A stretch of 64,000 bases of DNA from Escherichia coli (GCA_021307345.1 CP089930.1:1-64000), one strand, 5' to 3'. Counted from the first letter of the stretch, positions 20,973 through 29,979 are shown. Numbers and translations: made by a program. Notes: generated by a model from the letters alone, not told the origin.

Positions 20973-21350
20973 TTATTTCGAACAATCAGCATCCATCTCC
21001 AATCGGAGATCCAACACCATCAGCATACCCTCCACTACGCCCTCAGCTTTCTGGAGCATCCTGCCAACCCAACAATCAGATCGCCCATGCTTACGTGCAA
21101 GCGCCATAAAAGTCATGCCGCCGACATAATAGTCCACCAATAAATCATGCAAATCGCTGTTGTTCTTTTTCAGACGGGCCATGCACCCGCAAATGATCAT
21201 CGCGTCATCGTCACAACATTGTGGGCGAGATTTTACTTTTGAAGGAATTAATCCCTTAAAACCGGCGGCAATGGACGACCAGGTCACATCTTCATGATTA
21301 TTAGCCGCCCACGCTCCCCAACGCTCAAGAACCATCTGAATATCACGCAT
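20973..21350 (-). CDS. quuD: Late antiterminator Q (QuuD / phage 82 type)
   Basis: A 125-residue protein starting [18 protein letters not shown], of the DLP12 QuuD and phage 82 Q family, unrelated in sequence to lambda Q. The start at 21350 matches the family start. Cysteines ([15 protein letters not shown]) and a C-terminal helix-turn-helix-like region ([19 protein letters not shown]) are visible. It modifies RNA polymerase at pR' so that it reads through downstream terminators. The last residues differ from QuuD as I remember it. Confidence 0.92.
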   Translation of the reverse strand: MRDIQMVLERWGAWAANNHEDVTWSSIAAGFKGLIPSKVKSRPQCCDDDAMIICGCMARLKKNNSDLHDLLVDYYVGGMTFMALARKHGRSDCWVGRMLQKAEGVVEGMLMVLDLRLEMDADCSK

Positions 21351-21435
21351 CAACTTACTCCACAAAAATCAGACCAGAACGCCAATTACAAGCAAAAATC
21401 AACAAAACAGTATTAGTTGATTGTTATCTCTGACT

Positions 21436-21576
21436 TCATACTCCTGCTCCTGTCAGGGTTTTGGCGTAATTCTTCAGTATTCGGTAATCGGTCAAAACAG
21501 AACCGGGGAAACGATATAAGCGCAGACGCCCCCAGCGGTGGCGAAGAAGTTCTGCCATATAAAACTCAAACATCAT
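21436..21576 (-). CDS. ylcG: Small protein YlcG
   Basis: A 46-residue ORF beginning [18 protein letters not shown] and ending [12 protein letters not shown], matching the DLP12 YlcG small protein between rusA and Q. Its start overlaps the rusA stop (GAATGATG), indicating translational coupling. It is basic with an amphipathic character. Function is unknown. Only conservation of frame and position supports it. Confidence 0.8.
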   Translation of the reverse strand: MMFEFYMAELLRHRWGRLRLYRFPGSVLTDYRILKNYAKTLTGAGV

Positions 21577-21935
21577 TCATTCCCCATTTCGGTGATGGTC
21601 AGTTCCAGCCTCCCACCTTTGGTAACAGGCATCTTCACAACGCGGTAATCAACGACCTGAGCATCATCCAGCCAGAAACCTGCTTTGGTGAGTGCGTCAA
21701 AAGCGGCTTTTTGCAGATTATCCAGGTCACGGCGACGGCGATCCGGCATGTGGCACTCAATACGGATTTTCACTGGCATAGCCAGGCCGATATCCAGCAT
21801 TGCGTTTTTAATGATTCGGGTGACGTTATCGCGGTATGCCTGCCCTTCTGCGCTGATGTGTGTGCGCCCGCGATTATGGCGGTAGTAGCGGTTATTGCTC
21901 GGCGGCCAGGGTAGTGTGATGTGGTAAGTATTCAC
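21573..21935 (-). CDS. rusA: Holliday junction resolvase RusA
   Basis: A 120-residue protein identical in length to RusA, starting [21 protein letters not shown]. The catalytic acidic residues lie in [20 protein letters not shown] and in LDDAQV, as in RusA. It resolves Holliday junctions during phage recombination and before packaging. A 4-bp overlap joins it to ybcO and an overlap joins it to ylcG, in the nin operon. Confidence 0.95.
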   Translation of the reverse strand: MNTYHITLPWPPSNNRYYRHNRGRTHISAEGQAYRDNVTRIIKNAMLDIGLAMPVKIRIECHMPDRRRRDLDNLQKAAFDALTKAGFWLDDAQVVDYRVVKMPVTKGGRLELTITEMGNE

Positions 21936-22222
21936 GCCTTAATTACCCCCTCTTTCAGCCAGATAACCTGCGTTCTCGCCATACCTTCCAGCGCGCATTC
22001 TTTTGCATATGCAGCATCGACAAAATGTGTGCGGCGGTCGATTTCGTCGTGGCAGGCAGAACATGCAATGGTGGCAATCAGGTCTGGCGGTTTGATACCG
22101 GTACCGCACAATCCAGCCAGCCGGATATGTGCCAGTACAGACGTTTCAGAATTGCCATTACATACGCCAGGGATTCTTACCTGGCATTCCCGACCACGCG
22201 CTGCTTTTCTCAAATCAGCCAT
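21932..22222 (-). CDS. ybcO: YbcO family nuclease (DUF1364)
   Basis: A 96-residue protein starting [19 protein letters not shown]. The start at 22222 follows AAGGAGG and matches DLP12 YbcO. Cys and His residues ([33 protein letters not shown]) form an HNH/His-Me-type zinc-bound nuclease pattern. It overlaps ninE by 8 bp and rusA by 4 bp. It probably acts in DNA recombination with RusA and YbcN. Confidence 0.9.
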   Translation of the reverse strand: MADLRKAARGRECQVRIPGVCNGNSETSVLAHIRLAGLCGTGIKPPDLIATIACSACHDEIDRRTHFVDAAYAKECALEGMARTQVIWLKEGVIKA

Positions 22223-22385
22223 GATTCCTCCTTGCTGCCAGTCGCAACCATTTTTTATCAACCAGGCTAGCGGTATATCCGAGCAGTGTTGGTATTTCGG
22301 ATGGCTTCAGCTCAGGCTTACGCTTACGACGATTTGATACTCTGTAGATGTGTCCGTTCATGACACGAATAAGCGGTGTAGCCAT
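22215..22385 (-). CDS. ninE: NinE family protein
   Basis: A 56-residue basic protein beginning [20 protein letters not shown], matching NinE of lambdoid nin regions. TAATG overlaps the ybcN stop, and the end overlaps ybcO. Function is not known. The conserved core KRKPELKPSEIPTLLGYTA is intact. Confidence 0.88.
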   Translation of the reverse strand: MATPLIRVMNGHIYRVSNRRKRKPELKPSEIPTLLGYTASLVDKKWLRLAARRNHG

Positions 22386-22840
22386 TACGCCTCCTGCTTG
22401 TCGCGGAGCTGCTGGAATTCGCAGCTCTGCGGAATAGTCAGGTGGCAGCCAATATTCACCGCCCAGGCTTCAACCTTACACAGGAAGACATACATCTCTC
22501 CGGTATCAAGATCGGAGGTATGGCGTAACGACTGGATAGTGGTGATATCACCGGTTACGACATCAACCAGGTCTTTGGTTTCATAACCGAGATATGTGTG
22601 TTTGAGAGCATCTTTTACCCAAGCTGGAGTGGCGAACGTTTTACCCCTGCTGATGAGGTGTTCACTGATTTCGCTGTACCACATGTGGCTGAGTGCATTC
22701 TGGGAAAGACTGCGTTTCTCACGCCACGGTTTAAGCACCATGCGAAAGCATTTGCCCTCCTCCAGATAAGGCTGGATCTGCCGACCGATAGCGGTGAAGT
22801 TGCCGCGATGTAATTTGATGCCGTCTTGTGAGAGGTTCAC
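22385..22840 (-). CDS. ybcN: YbcN/NinB-family recombination protein
   Basis: A 151-residue protein matching DLP12 YbcN. The start is a GTG at 22840 overlapping the stop of a small upstream ORF (GTGA). NinB/Orf-type proteins of lambda mediate recombination alongside Red. A conserved segment [21 protein letters not shown] is visible. It is the first large gene of the nin operon after the emrE-ybcM cassette. Confidence 0.88.
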
Positions 22841-22938
22841 GCTTCACCTCCGCAGAGGTCAAACGCTAGATGCAAAGAATTGCAGGTGCATTTCTGCATC
22901 TGTGAAGGGAGAAGAGAGTTTGGATTGTATGTGCGCAT
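22837..22938 (-). CDS. 33-residue ORF upstream of ybcN
   Basis: An ATG at 22938 opens [17 protein letters not shown], ending in LCGGEA with a stop that overlaps the ybcN GTG start. The overlap (GTGA) and a GGGGACG motif upstream suggest translational coupling. The composition is plausible for a small protein with three cysteines (KCTC and LC). I do not recognise a function. It may act only as a leader for ybcN. Confidence 0.45.
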
Positions 22939-23054
22939 AAACGTCCCCGTTTAGCGCAGAAGTCACCGGAGTTGTTCAGGCTCCGGTGACATAATTATGC
23001 CGTGTTGATTTCCCAAAATCAAAATCGATAGAATTGCTCCTTCTTAAAACACTT

Positions 23055-23852
23055 TTACTCTCTGGAAGCTTTTCTTATCTCTCTTGGTGTTATATTAAAA
23101 CGATTATGAAATCTTTCAGTAAAACGAGAAGGACACTTATAACCATTTTCTCTGGCAATCTCGCTTATAGGTTTTACCGTCGTTTGTATAGCAGACAACG
23201 CATTATTTAACCTCACATCGTCCAGTATACTTTGGAAACTTACCCCCTCGCTTGCTAGACGGCGATGTAATGTAGAAACAGAAATGTAGAGATATCGAGC
23301 AACCTTGTTTGCTGTCCATTTTGTGCCGGGTTCGGATAGCAGCAGGTTATAACAACGACTTATCAATGATTGTTTACTATATGATAAAAGTAAATGATTA
23401 ACATGATTCACTCCTAACGAAAGTAGAACGCCCATTGCTAAGTGCTCCTGAATTTTAGTTGAGAAGCCTCGGGAAACAGATGTTTTTAGTTGCTCCCAAC
23501 AATATATTAACTCAGGATTCTGAGGTAAAAAGAAACTTGTTTTGTTACGTATTTGATCAGTTACCGTATAAAGTTTTTGGAAACTCTCAATTAAATCAAT
23601 GGGTAAGTAAAGCATTTCTGCAAGATAAAGCCCTGCTTCAGGATAATTCTCAATATAAAATTCATAACCACAAGGAAATAATATTATTTGATTATTATCA
23701 ACAGTTAAAGTATGCGTCTCCCAATTGATAACTTTCTTTCCCTGACGGATACGACACAAAGCTGGCATAAGAGGCTTAACCCTATGAATCTCATGATGTT
23801 TATGCATCCGTATTTCTTCGATCTTTAAGTTAGTCTTACCTCTTGCCAGCAT
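23055..23852 (-). CDS. ybcM: AraC-family regulator YbcM
   Basis: A 265-residue protein that matches DLP12 YbcM essentially throughout, as far as I remember it. The C-terminal AraC-type double helix-turn-helix ([20 protein letters not shown], then [20 protein letters not shown]) follows an N-terminal domain of unknown ligand. It is part of the emrE-ybcK-ybcL-ybcM cassette that interrupts the nin region here and in DLP12. Targets are uncertain. It lies 9 bp from ybcL, likely one operon. Confidence 0.92.
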
Positions 23853-23861
23853 ACTCTCACC

Positions 23862-24413
23862 CTACTTTATCTCATAAACTGGTGTTATCTCAGCGGTTGC
23901 GATTTTATTAGCATTAAGCATATAACCAACTAACGCTCCGCTGGAGTTAGAATCTACAGGAATCTTTTCAGTTTTTAGAGCCCATACTTTAAACTGGTAA
24001 TGATGTGGTTTATCTCCTTTAGGAGGACATGCGCCACCAAACCCAGCATAGCCAAAATCATTTCGGCCTTGAACAGCACCAGTCGGCAGTTTTGTTCCAT
24101 CACGTCTCCCTGCATCAACGGGCAAATATGTTATTGTTGCTGGAATATTAACAACAGTCCAATGCCACCAACCACTGCCTGTAGGTGCATCTGGATCATA
24201 TACAGTTACGGCAAAGCTTTTGGTACCTTCAGGAACACCAGACCAGGTTAATGAGGGCGATGTATTACCACCTTCACACCCAAATCCAGAAAAGACATGA
24301 GACGTTGTAAGTTGCTCTCCTGTTTTTATTTCATTACTAGTGACCTGAAATGCTGCAGCCTGCGCAGAAAATGTTATGAATGCCAATACAGTTGAAACGA
24401 TAAGTGTTTTCAT
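23862..24413 (-). CDS. ybcL: Periplasmic PEBP/RKIP-family protein YbcL
   Basis: A 183-residue protein. The signal peptide MKTLIVSTVLAFITFSAQA is followed by a phosphatidylethanolamine-binding-protein fold with the DPDAP and HHYQFKVWAL motifs. YbcL of uropathogenic E. coli is exported and dampens neutrophil migration, and a Val/Thr difference at residue 78 was reported to separate the active UPEC form from the K-12 form. Here residue 78 counts as Thr (DPDAPTGSG), the K-12-like state. It is in the cassette with ybcM and ybcK. Confidence 0.92.
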   Translation of the reverse strand: MKTLIVSTVLAFITFSAQAAAFQVTSNEIKTGEQLTTSHVFSGFGCEGGNTSPSLTWSGVPEGTKSFAVTVYDPDAPTGSGWWHWTVVNIPATITYLPVDAGRRDGTKLPTGAVQGRNDFGYAGFGGACPPKGDKPHHYQFKVWALKTEKIPVDSNSSGALVGYMLNANKIATAEITPVYEIK

Positions 24414-24877
24414 AAAAACCTCTTTGTTATGACCTATCGTTATTTTATTTGATATTCCTTTATCTCATTATGCATAAAGGCGCAATGTTTATGCAAAAGC
24501 AATCACAATTGTACCCCCAACCCAATTATTTGCCACAATATACACAAAGCACATTGATACTATCTAAAAACTCTGCTTTATTATTAGTAATACCTACGAA
24601 AGTCGGTGTTATTTTTTAACCTACCATTCAAAATACGTGACATACACCATTTTGCTCATAATAATTTGTCACGTATTTTCAGTATTTGAATCTGCGACCA
24701 AGAGTTCTCACCTAACAAATGATTAAGATTGTATAGCTCATTTACTACCCCAATACAGCCGTACAAAACTCGCTTGTGGGAGCAAACAAAGTAATTACCC
24801 ATTAAGTTTCGTCAAAGATAATTAATTCTGTCTTGCACTTTATCACCATAGCATAACTTAAAATCCGAGATCATTAT
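24414..24877. other. 464-bp AT-rich spacer in cassette
   Basis: Strongly AT-rich DNA between ybcL and ybcK with stops in all frames. I see no gene, no strong terminator and no clear repeat. It should contain the ybcL promoter. It could also hold an attachment site for the serine recombinase encoded next door, but no direct or inverted core could be identified by eye. Confidence 0.5.
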
Positions 24878-26404
24878 TTAGAAATAAATCTCACCATCAA
24901 CCATATATTTGAGAGCACTTATCGCCTGCTGGGCGGATATTACTTTCATTAAAGGATAGTGTTTAAAAACAATGCCATTCATAAAATAGATATCACAGGT
25001 TTTATTATCCGTATTAATTATGATTTTTTCGAATGTTTTATAGGCAAGTGTACGGCATAACTCTCGTCCATTTTTACTGGTTAAGTCAATAGCATAAAAA
25101 TCACTGAATGAATTTACACCTTTACTCTTCAAAGTTTTCAATGATACCGAAGCCCTTCGTAATTCCTTATCTAATAGTCTTATTTTCTCTGCTATAGCGG
25201 TAACTTCAGGCGCGACAGACAATGCAACGATTAAATTATTAATTTTCATCTGAAGCTCAATAATTTTTAACTCTAAAGTTTCATTAGCATCTTTCTTGTT
25301 TTCAACTGGTTGAATTTTGCTACAATTAAAAAGCAATTCATTAATGATATTATAATCAACCAAATCTCTTTTTATTGATGGCCTGTCACATCGATGTAAT
25401 CTTCTCATCGGACAAACATAATAGCCATGCAAACTTCCAGATACCGCATGAACAATCATGGTATTACCACAAGCCTCACACTTCATAACTGTTCGAAGTA
25501 GATTTATTAGCATAGGATTCTTGCTACTATTGCTAATACCAAAAGGTGCCAACCGAATTTCCTGTACAGCGTAAAACAAATCATCTGATATGACTCTGGG
25601 ATAATAGCCAGCGATTTCACTTATCCCTTTCCCTCTTGCACGATATGAAGGTACGCATATACCTATCAGAGCTTTATTCGCTAATAATTTTTCAATTACA
25701 GAAGGTCCCCATGCACTTTCTTTTCCTGAGAAATTCTTTACAGCATGATCATTTAAATACTTGGCTATTGCATTCAATGAGCGCCTTTCCATCCTGAGTT
25801 TAAAAATTAGCTCAATAGTTTTCACCCTGTCGGGGTCTGGAACAAAAGCCGTTCTTTTGTCATCTAAGGAGAGCCATCTCGGACAAGACGCCGTCATAAT
25901 CGTACCTGATTCCAGTGCATCCTGCCGTTTTTTCTTCCATGATAATTTAACCCGACTTGACTTTATCTCGCTTTCTTCATTTGCCCTTTGTGCTATAAGT
26001 ATGGCTTTTATTAATGAATATGGCTCATTCAAAGAGTCAATATTATAGACTGTATTGTCGCAAAGAGTTATAACATCAATACCGTGATTCAAAATCAATT
26101 TCAGACGTTCAATCGCTTCACCGACTTTTTCTCTTGAAAGTCTGTCCAGACTTTCAACTAACAATGTAGTTCCTGGCAATATATAACCATGCTCTATAGC
26201 ATCTAAAAATTCCGAAAAAGCTCCTGATTGTGCATGCTTTCCTTTGAATGCACTTAATCCTAAATCTTCATATGTTATGGTATCAAGATAATAATCACTA
26301 TTTACCTTTAACCATTCAGCAATAAGTCTTCTCTGTCGGTTTAATGAGTCACCAGACATCTGACCTGGTGATGAAAATCGCATATATGCTATGGCTTTTT
26401 TCAT
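24878..26404 (-). CDS. ybcK: Large serine recombinase YbcK
   Basis: A 508-residue large serine recombinase. The resolvase domain (residues about 1-150) starts MKKAIAYMRFSSPGQMSGDS with the nucleophilic Ser in RFSS, and has LVESLDRLSR with conserved Arg residues. A recombinase domain follows (about 180-290), then a zinc ribbon (KCEACG...YYCPMRRLHRC) and a coiled-coil (about 375-425). Such enzymes integrate or excise mobile DNA. It matches DLP12 YbcK and is the obvious candidate for having moved the emrE-ybcM cassette into the nin region. The ORF is intact. Confidence 0.92.
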   Translation of the reverse strand: MKKAIAYMRFSSPGQMSGDSLNRQRRLIAEWLKVNSDYYLDTITYEDLGLSAFKGKHAQSGAFSEFLDAIEHGYILPGTTLLVESLDRLSREKVGEAIERLKLILNHGIDVITLCDNTVYNIDSLNEPYSLIKAILIAQRANEESEIKSSRVKLSWKKKRQDALESGTIMTASCPRWLSLDDKRTAFVPDPDRVKTIELIFKLRMERRSLNAIAKYLNDHAVKNFSGKESAWGPSVIEKLLANKALIGICVPSYRARGKGISEIAGYYPRVISDDLFYAVQEIRLAPFGISNSSKNPMLINLLRTVMKCEACGNTMIVHAVSGSLHGYYVCPMRRLHRCDRPSIKRDLVDYNIINELLFNCSKIQPVENKKDANETLELKIIELQMKINNLIVALSVAPEVTAIAEKIRLLDKELRRASVSLKTLKSKGVNSFSDFYAIDLTSKNGRELCRTLAYKTFEKIIINTDNKTCDIYFMNGIVFKHYPLMKVISAQQAISALKYMVDGEIYF

Positions 26405-26658
26405 GGTGACACCTGCTAACGTATGCTTTTATAAACCTTAGTGGTGGGATATAATTTTTGTTTAATTTTTATTTAAAAAGACAATTAAGGTCACATTATC
26501 TTGAATATACAACAATAATCGTATTGCAATTTTCTTACGCCATAATCTTGAAAGCACAAAAGAATACATAAAAAATAAAGACATTAACAAAAAGCATAAA
26601 ACGAGGCTCATATAAATATAAGAGCCTCCATATTTTAGTCGTTTAGAAACAAATTATT

Positions 26659-26991
26659 TTAATGTGGTGTGCTTCGTGACAATAAATTAATAACCAACAC
26701 ACCGGCACAAATCAACATCATGCCTATAATGGCTGGCAGGTCCAGCCGTTGGCCGAAAAGTCCCCATGACAGTAAGCTAATCAGGACAATACCGACTCCT
26801 GACCAGATAGCATAAGCAATCCCTGTAGGAATATAAGCCAGCGTCTGAGCTAATAACCAGAATGATGCACAATAACAAATAATTGTACCAACAGATGGCC
26901 ATAACCGTGTAAAACCTTCTGAAAACTTCATTAAGGTTGTACCAATGACCTCTGCAAGTATTGCACCACCAAGATAAATATAAGGGTTCAT
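26659..26991 (-). CDS. emrE: Small multidrug resistance transporter EmrE
   Basis: A 110-residue protein with four membrane helices and the essential membrane-embedded Glu14 (GGAILAEVIGTTLMKF). It exports quaternary ammonium compounds and aromatic cations in exchange for protons, as an antiparallel dimer. The start at 26991 gives the known N terminus MNPYIYLGG; the longer upstream frame is unsupported. The sequence differs from K-12 EmrE, as I recall it, only by conservative changes. It lies at the ren-side end of the cassette, giving the lysogen a biocide-resistance gene. Confidence 0.96.
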   Translation of the reverse strand: MNPYIYLGGAILAEVIGTTLMKFSEGFTRLWPSVGTIICYCASFWLLAQTLAYIPTGIAYAIWSGVGIVLISLLSWGLFGQRLDLPAIIGMMLICAGVLVINLLSRSTPH

Positions 26992-27058
26992 AGCATATTC
27001 TTTCCTGTTCAAACTGGAGAGAATTGTACTACAGTTTGAACTCAACTCACCTGTTTCA

Positions 27059-27361
27059 TCATTGTGTACCCATTGATGTTCTTTTATATACCCTCAATAC
27101 CCGTTTCATCGCGGCACTCTGGCGACACTCCTTAAAAATCAGATTCGTGCTCACCTTTCCTTCCCGTTCTTCTCTGGTAGCGAACCGGTAATACACCGTT
27201 CGCCAGACCTTACCATCAACGACCAGGATTCCTGCCCGCGCCATTTTAGCCGCAGCCTGATTTATGCTGGTTACGGTTGCGCCTGTTACCGCGGCAACGT
27301 CCTGTGCACAGAAGCTCTTATGCGTCCCCAGGTAATGAATAATTGCCTCTTTGCCCGTCAT
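27059..27361 (-). CDS. ren: Ren exclusion-resistance protein, altered C terminus
   Basis: A 100-residue protein matching lambda Ren (winged-helix-like, protects lambda from Rex exclusion) through residue ~86 (MKRVL), after which VYKRTSMGTQ replaces the short lambda tail. The change coincides with the boundary of the emrE-ybcK-ybcL-ybcM cassette, so the last codons probably come from inserted DNA. The start overlaps the stop of P (ATGA). Confidence 0.9.
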   Translation of the reverse strand: MTGKEAIIHYLGTHKSFCAQDVAAVTGATVTSINQAAAKMARAGILVVDGKVWRTVYYRFATREEREGKVSTNLIFKECRQSAAMKRVLRVYKRTSMGTQ

Positions 27362-28059
27362 ACACTTGCTCCTTTCAGCCCAAACTTAGCTTTGATTTCT
27401 GCGATCTTCGCCAGAGCCTGTGCACGATTTAGAGGTCTACCGCCCATGACAGGAAGTTGTTTTACTGGTTCAGGTATCGCCTCATCACGGTTAATTCGCG
27501 CTGTCATACAGGCCAGTTCATCGGCAGCCTTGCGCCGTAATTCCGCATCAGTCAGCGCATTGGCCCGCATGTTCTGATACAGGTTGGTAACCAGCCAGTA
27601 GTGCGCGTTTGATTTCCACGGATAAGACTCTGCATCCGGATACAGGCCACGTTTCCGGCAATACTCGTAAACCATATCAACCAGCTCGCTGGCGTTTGGC
27701 AGCCCGGCGGTAACGGATGCTTCTTCCCGGCACCAGGCAACAAACTGCCCGGGTGATGGCAGGAATGGTCGATTCTGCCGACGGGCTACGCGCATTCCTG
27801 CGTTAACCTGTTCCATCGTGGTGATCCCGTTTTCCCGGAAAGCCAGAACCCACTGGCGGCGGATTTCGTTCAGTTCGTTCTGGTCCCGGTTAGCCAGGCT
27901 CGCCGGGAAAGTTGCCAGTAACTGGCTGAACACACCGTTGATGATCTGCGCTACCTGCTGTACCTGCGGCTTTTCGTCGTACTTTTCCGGCATGTTGTTG
28001 GCGATCCGACGCATCTGCTCACGGTCAAAGTTAACCATCTGTGCGGCGATGTTTTTCAT
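27358..28059 (-). CDS. P: Replication protein P (DnaB loader)
   Basis: A 233-residue protein, exactly lambda P length, starting MKNIAAQMVNFDREQMRRIA. It binds host DnaB and brings it to the O-ori complex. The C-terminal region carrying DnaB contacts is intact. ATGA overlaps join it to O and ren. Confidence 0.95.
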   Translation of the reverse strand: MKNIAAQMVNFDREQMRRIANNMPEKYDEKPQVQQVAQIINGVFSQLLATFPASLANRDQNELNEIRRQWVLAFRENGITTMEQVNAGMRVARRQNRPFLPSPGQFVAWCREEASVTAGLPNASELVDMVYEYCRKRGLYPDAESYPWKSNAHYWLVTNLYQNMRANALTDAELRRKAADELACMTARINRDEAIPEPVKQLPVMGGRPLNRAQALAKIAEIKAKFGLKGASV

Positions 28060-28985
28060 AGATCCACCCCGTAAATCCAGTCTGTGTTTGTCAGGTCGAG
28101 TTTTGGTTTGCTGGCTATCACGCCTGCCTGTTGCTTGTTACGGTTAATTTCGAGTTGGGTCCACTTGTCGCGGAGTTTGGCCGGACTTAGCACGTTACCG
28201 GACCAGAAGTTGTCCTGGCATGCCCAGCGGAACAGCACGCACATGTCGCGGTGGTTACGTCCGTCACGTTCACGCATCAGGCGGATATCGTTAGCCCACC
28301 CAGCAAAATTCGGTTTTCTGGCTGATGGTGCGATAGTCTTCACCATGTCAAACATCCACTCTGCGGCGGTCAGGTCTTCTGCTGTCCCCCACTTGCTGCC
28401 GCTCTGAATTGCAGCATCCGGTTTCACCACAGGAAGATCGTTTTCTGGCTGGTCAGAGGATTCGCCAGAATTCTCGGACGAAAAAGGTTTTATATTGTCT
28501 TTTGTTAGTTTGTCTTTTGTGTTTACCTGATTCGGGTAAACGCCTTTACCTGATTTGGGTAAACTTTTCTTACCTGATTCAGGTAAATTTACCTCTTTCA
28601 GGTAAACTTTATTTTTCTTACCTGATTCGGGTAATGTTGACCATTCACTGACCACATTATTAATGCCGATATTCCGCCCGCTCTGAATAAGAATCCCACG
28701 CTTTACCAGAACGCTTTTTGCAGCAGAACACTTGTGCGGCAATATCCCGGTCAATTCGGAAAGTTGCTCGTTGCTCACCCAATCCAGTTTTTTATTAAAG
28801 CCATATGTTTTGCGCATGACAGCCAGGAAGACCAGAAGCTGGTGCTGTGTTAATCCGGCCAGCATCACAGCTTCCAGCAACTCATTTGCAATGCGCGTAT
28901 AACCATCATCGAGATCTGCCACGCGCGGCTCCTTTTGTGCCGCATCCGGCACTGGAAAATTGAATATCTCAGCAGTGTTTGCCAT
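28056..28985 (-). CDS. O: Replication initiator O, hybrid of non-lambda N and lambda C domains
   Basis: A 309-residue initiator starting MANTAEIFNFPVPDAAQK. The start at 28985 is preferred over an upstream in-frame codon by family match. The N-terminal ~120 residues, a winged-helix DNA-binding domain, differ from lambda O, while the region from about SSENSGESSDQPENDL to the end is lambda-like and contacts P. The iterons it should bind lie in the middle of the gene (28522-28635) and are also not lambda's. This is the usual mosaic pattern in which initiator domain and origin are exchanged together. Confidence 0.93.
   Translation of the reverse strand: MANTAEIFNFPVPDAAQKEPRVADLDDGYTRIANELLEAVMLAGLTQHQLLVFLAVMRKTYGFNKKLDWVSNEQLSELTGILPHKCSAAKSVLVKRGILIQSGRNIGINNVVSEWSTLPESGKKNKVYLKEVNLPESGKKSLPKSGKGVYPNQVNTKDKLTKDNIKPFSSENSGESSDQPENDLPVVKPDAAIQSGSKWGTAEDLTAAEWMFDMVKTIAPSARKPNFAGWANDIRLMRERDGRNHRDMCVLFRWACQDNFWSGNVLSPAKLRDKWTQLEINRNKQQAGVIASKPKLDLTNTDWIYGVDL
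28522..28635. repeat. ori: Replication origin iterons inside O
   Basis: Five 19-bp palindromic iterons occur with consensus TTTACCTGATTCGGGTAAA, at 28522-28540, 28545-28563, 28569-28587, 28588-28606 and 28617-28635. Each has TTACCT and AGGTAA or GGGTAA half-sites. An AT-rich segment (about 28480-28520) follows on the O coding-strand downstream side, as in the lambda origin. The repeats encode the low-complexity linker of O. Confidence 0.9.
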
Positions 28986-29071
28986 AATTCCTCCCGCAAT
29001 GAGTGCGTTACGATTTGCACCTGAAAGTCGGTTCTGTTCCAGCAGACCGGCTTTCGCCATTTCTGAACCAG

Positions 29072-29611
29072 TCATATTGCCCCCAGCATGGTGGTGACCA
29101 TCGCCATCAATGGACCAGCCAGATCCGGGTCCACACGAAACATCGACACAATGCCTTCACTCATCTCCTTCAGTTTCTGGTGGCGTGGCGCGTTGAGAAT
29201 GACAGCCTGTTTTGCTTCACTGAGTTCCTTTTCCATTTCAGCCAGCCGAGCCATGAAGCTATCCTGCTCAACCAGGTGGCCGCGATAGTCCAGCGGTAGT
29301 ACCGCCAGAATTGCCGGGGTCAGTTCACGCACGTTATTTCGGTATTTTTCAGAATCGAATTTGTTATCGAGGAAGCGGAACAGCTTCTGGCGTGCACGGC
29401 TGACATCATCAGGGAAATCGATGGTGCCGCCGCCCTGCTCCCGATACTCATTCACAATGAGTGCGGCAACAACATCCTGATTATCTGCAGCCGACCAGGC
29501 GCGGACGGCATCACGGATTTTTTCGTGGCCTGGAGCTTGTTTTGTTTGAGAACGATTTATCACCGCAGTCGGGCTAAATCCGCTAGTCTGTTGGTATGTA
29601 AGTGGTTGCAT
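29072..29611 (-). CDS. YdaT-family CII-like regulator
   Basis: A 179-residue protein occupying the cII position between cro and O. The segment GHEKIRDAVRAWSAADNQDVVAALIV...NEYREQGGGTIDFP...RELTPAILAVLP resembles YdaT of Rac and related prophages, reported as a functional equivalent of CII. A C-terminal coiled-coil (about 110-145) fits multimerisation. Its start is taken at 29611 because AAGG lies 8 nt upstream; an ATG two codons earlier is possible. It should decide lysogeny by activating repressor and int-type promoters. Its overexpression is toxic in relatives. Confidence 0.8.
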   Translation of the reverse strand: MQPLTYQQTSGFSPTAVINRSQTKQAPGHEKIRDAVRAWSAADNQDVVAALIVNEYREQGGGTIDFPDDVSRARQKLFRFLDNKFDSEKYRNNVRELTPAILAVLPLDYRGHLVEQDSFMARLAEMEKELSEAKQAVILNAPRHQKLKEMSEGIVSMFRVDPDLAGPLMAMVTTMLGAI

Positions 29612-29641
29612 AGTCATTGCCTTATCAGTTAACGCCGCAGA

Positions 29642-29869
29642 TTAGGCGGCAGAATTACTCGCGTTAAACAATGGTGCGAGGTCGGGACGAATATCTGCTG
29701 GTTTAATCTTTCCACCAGTGGCTGAGACAATTTTCATTACATAGCGGGCATCAATTCCGCCACCGTGTAGCCAACGCCAAACAGTGGGCTGGGCTACACC
29801 GCATAGATCTGCCAGTCGTTTTTGACTACCTGTAATACTGATTGCGAGTTGAATGGTTTGATTTGTCAT
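29642..29869 (-). CDS. Cro/YdaS-type repressor
   Basis: A 75-residue helix-turn-helix protein (ISITGSQKRLADLCGVAQPTVWRWLHGG) of the YdaS/Cro family, first gene of the pR operon. AGGA precedes the ATG at 29869. It should bind the three OR operators and repress repressor synthesis to favour lytic growth. It is divergent from the CI-type gene at 29980. Family identity is clear; the direction of the switch is inference from position. Confidence 0.88.
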   Translation of the reverse strand: MTNQTIQLAISITGSQKRLADLCGVAQPTVWRWLHGGGIDARYVMKIVSATGGKIKPADIRPDLAPLFNASNSAA

Positions 29870-29900
29870 TGTTAATTCCTATTGGTATTACAATGAATAA

Positions 29901-29970
29901 ATAATAGCAATGCGTATTAATCACAACAATAGCAAAACGTGTTTTGACCATCAATACGCAAGCGTATAAA
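29901..29970. promoter_or_regulatory. OR region: three 25-bp-spaced operators, pR and pRM
   Basis: Related 16-bp sites aatagcaatgcgtatt (29903-29918), aatagcaaaacgtgtt (29928-29943) and aatacgcaagcgtata (29953-29968) are spaced exactly 25 bp apart. On the minus strand pR is TTGTTG (29924-29929), 17 bp, TATTAT (29901-29906), covered by the first two sites. A rightward TATAAA at 29965-29970 within the third site would start the repressor mRNA at or just before its ATG, as in the leaderless lambda cI mRNA. Confidence 0.8.
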
Positions 29971-29979
29971 TTAAAACTT

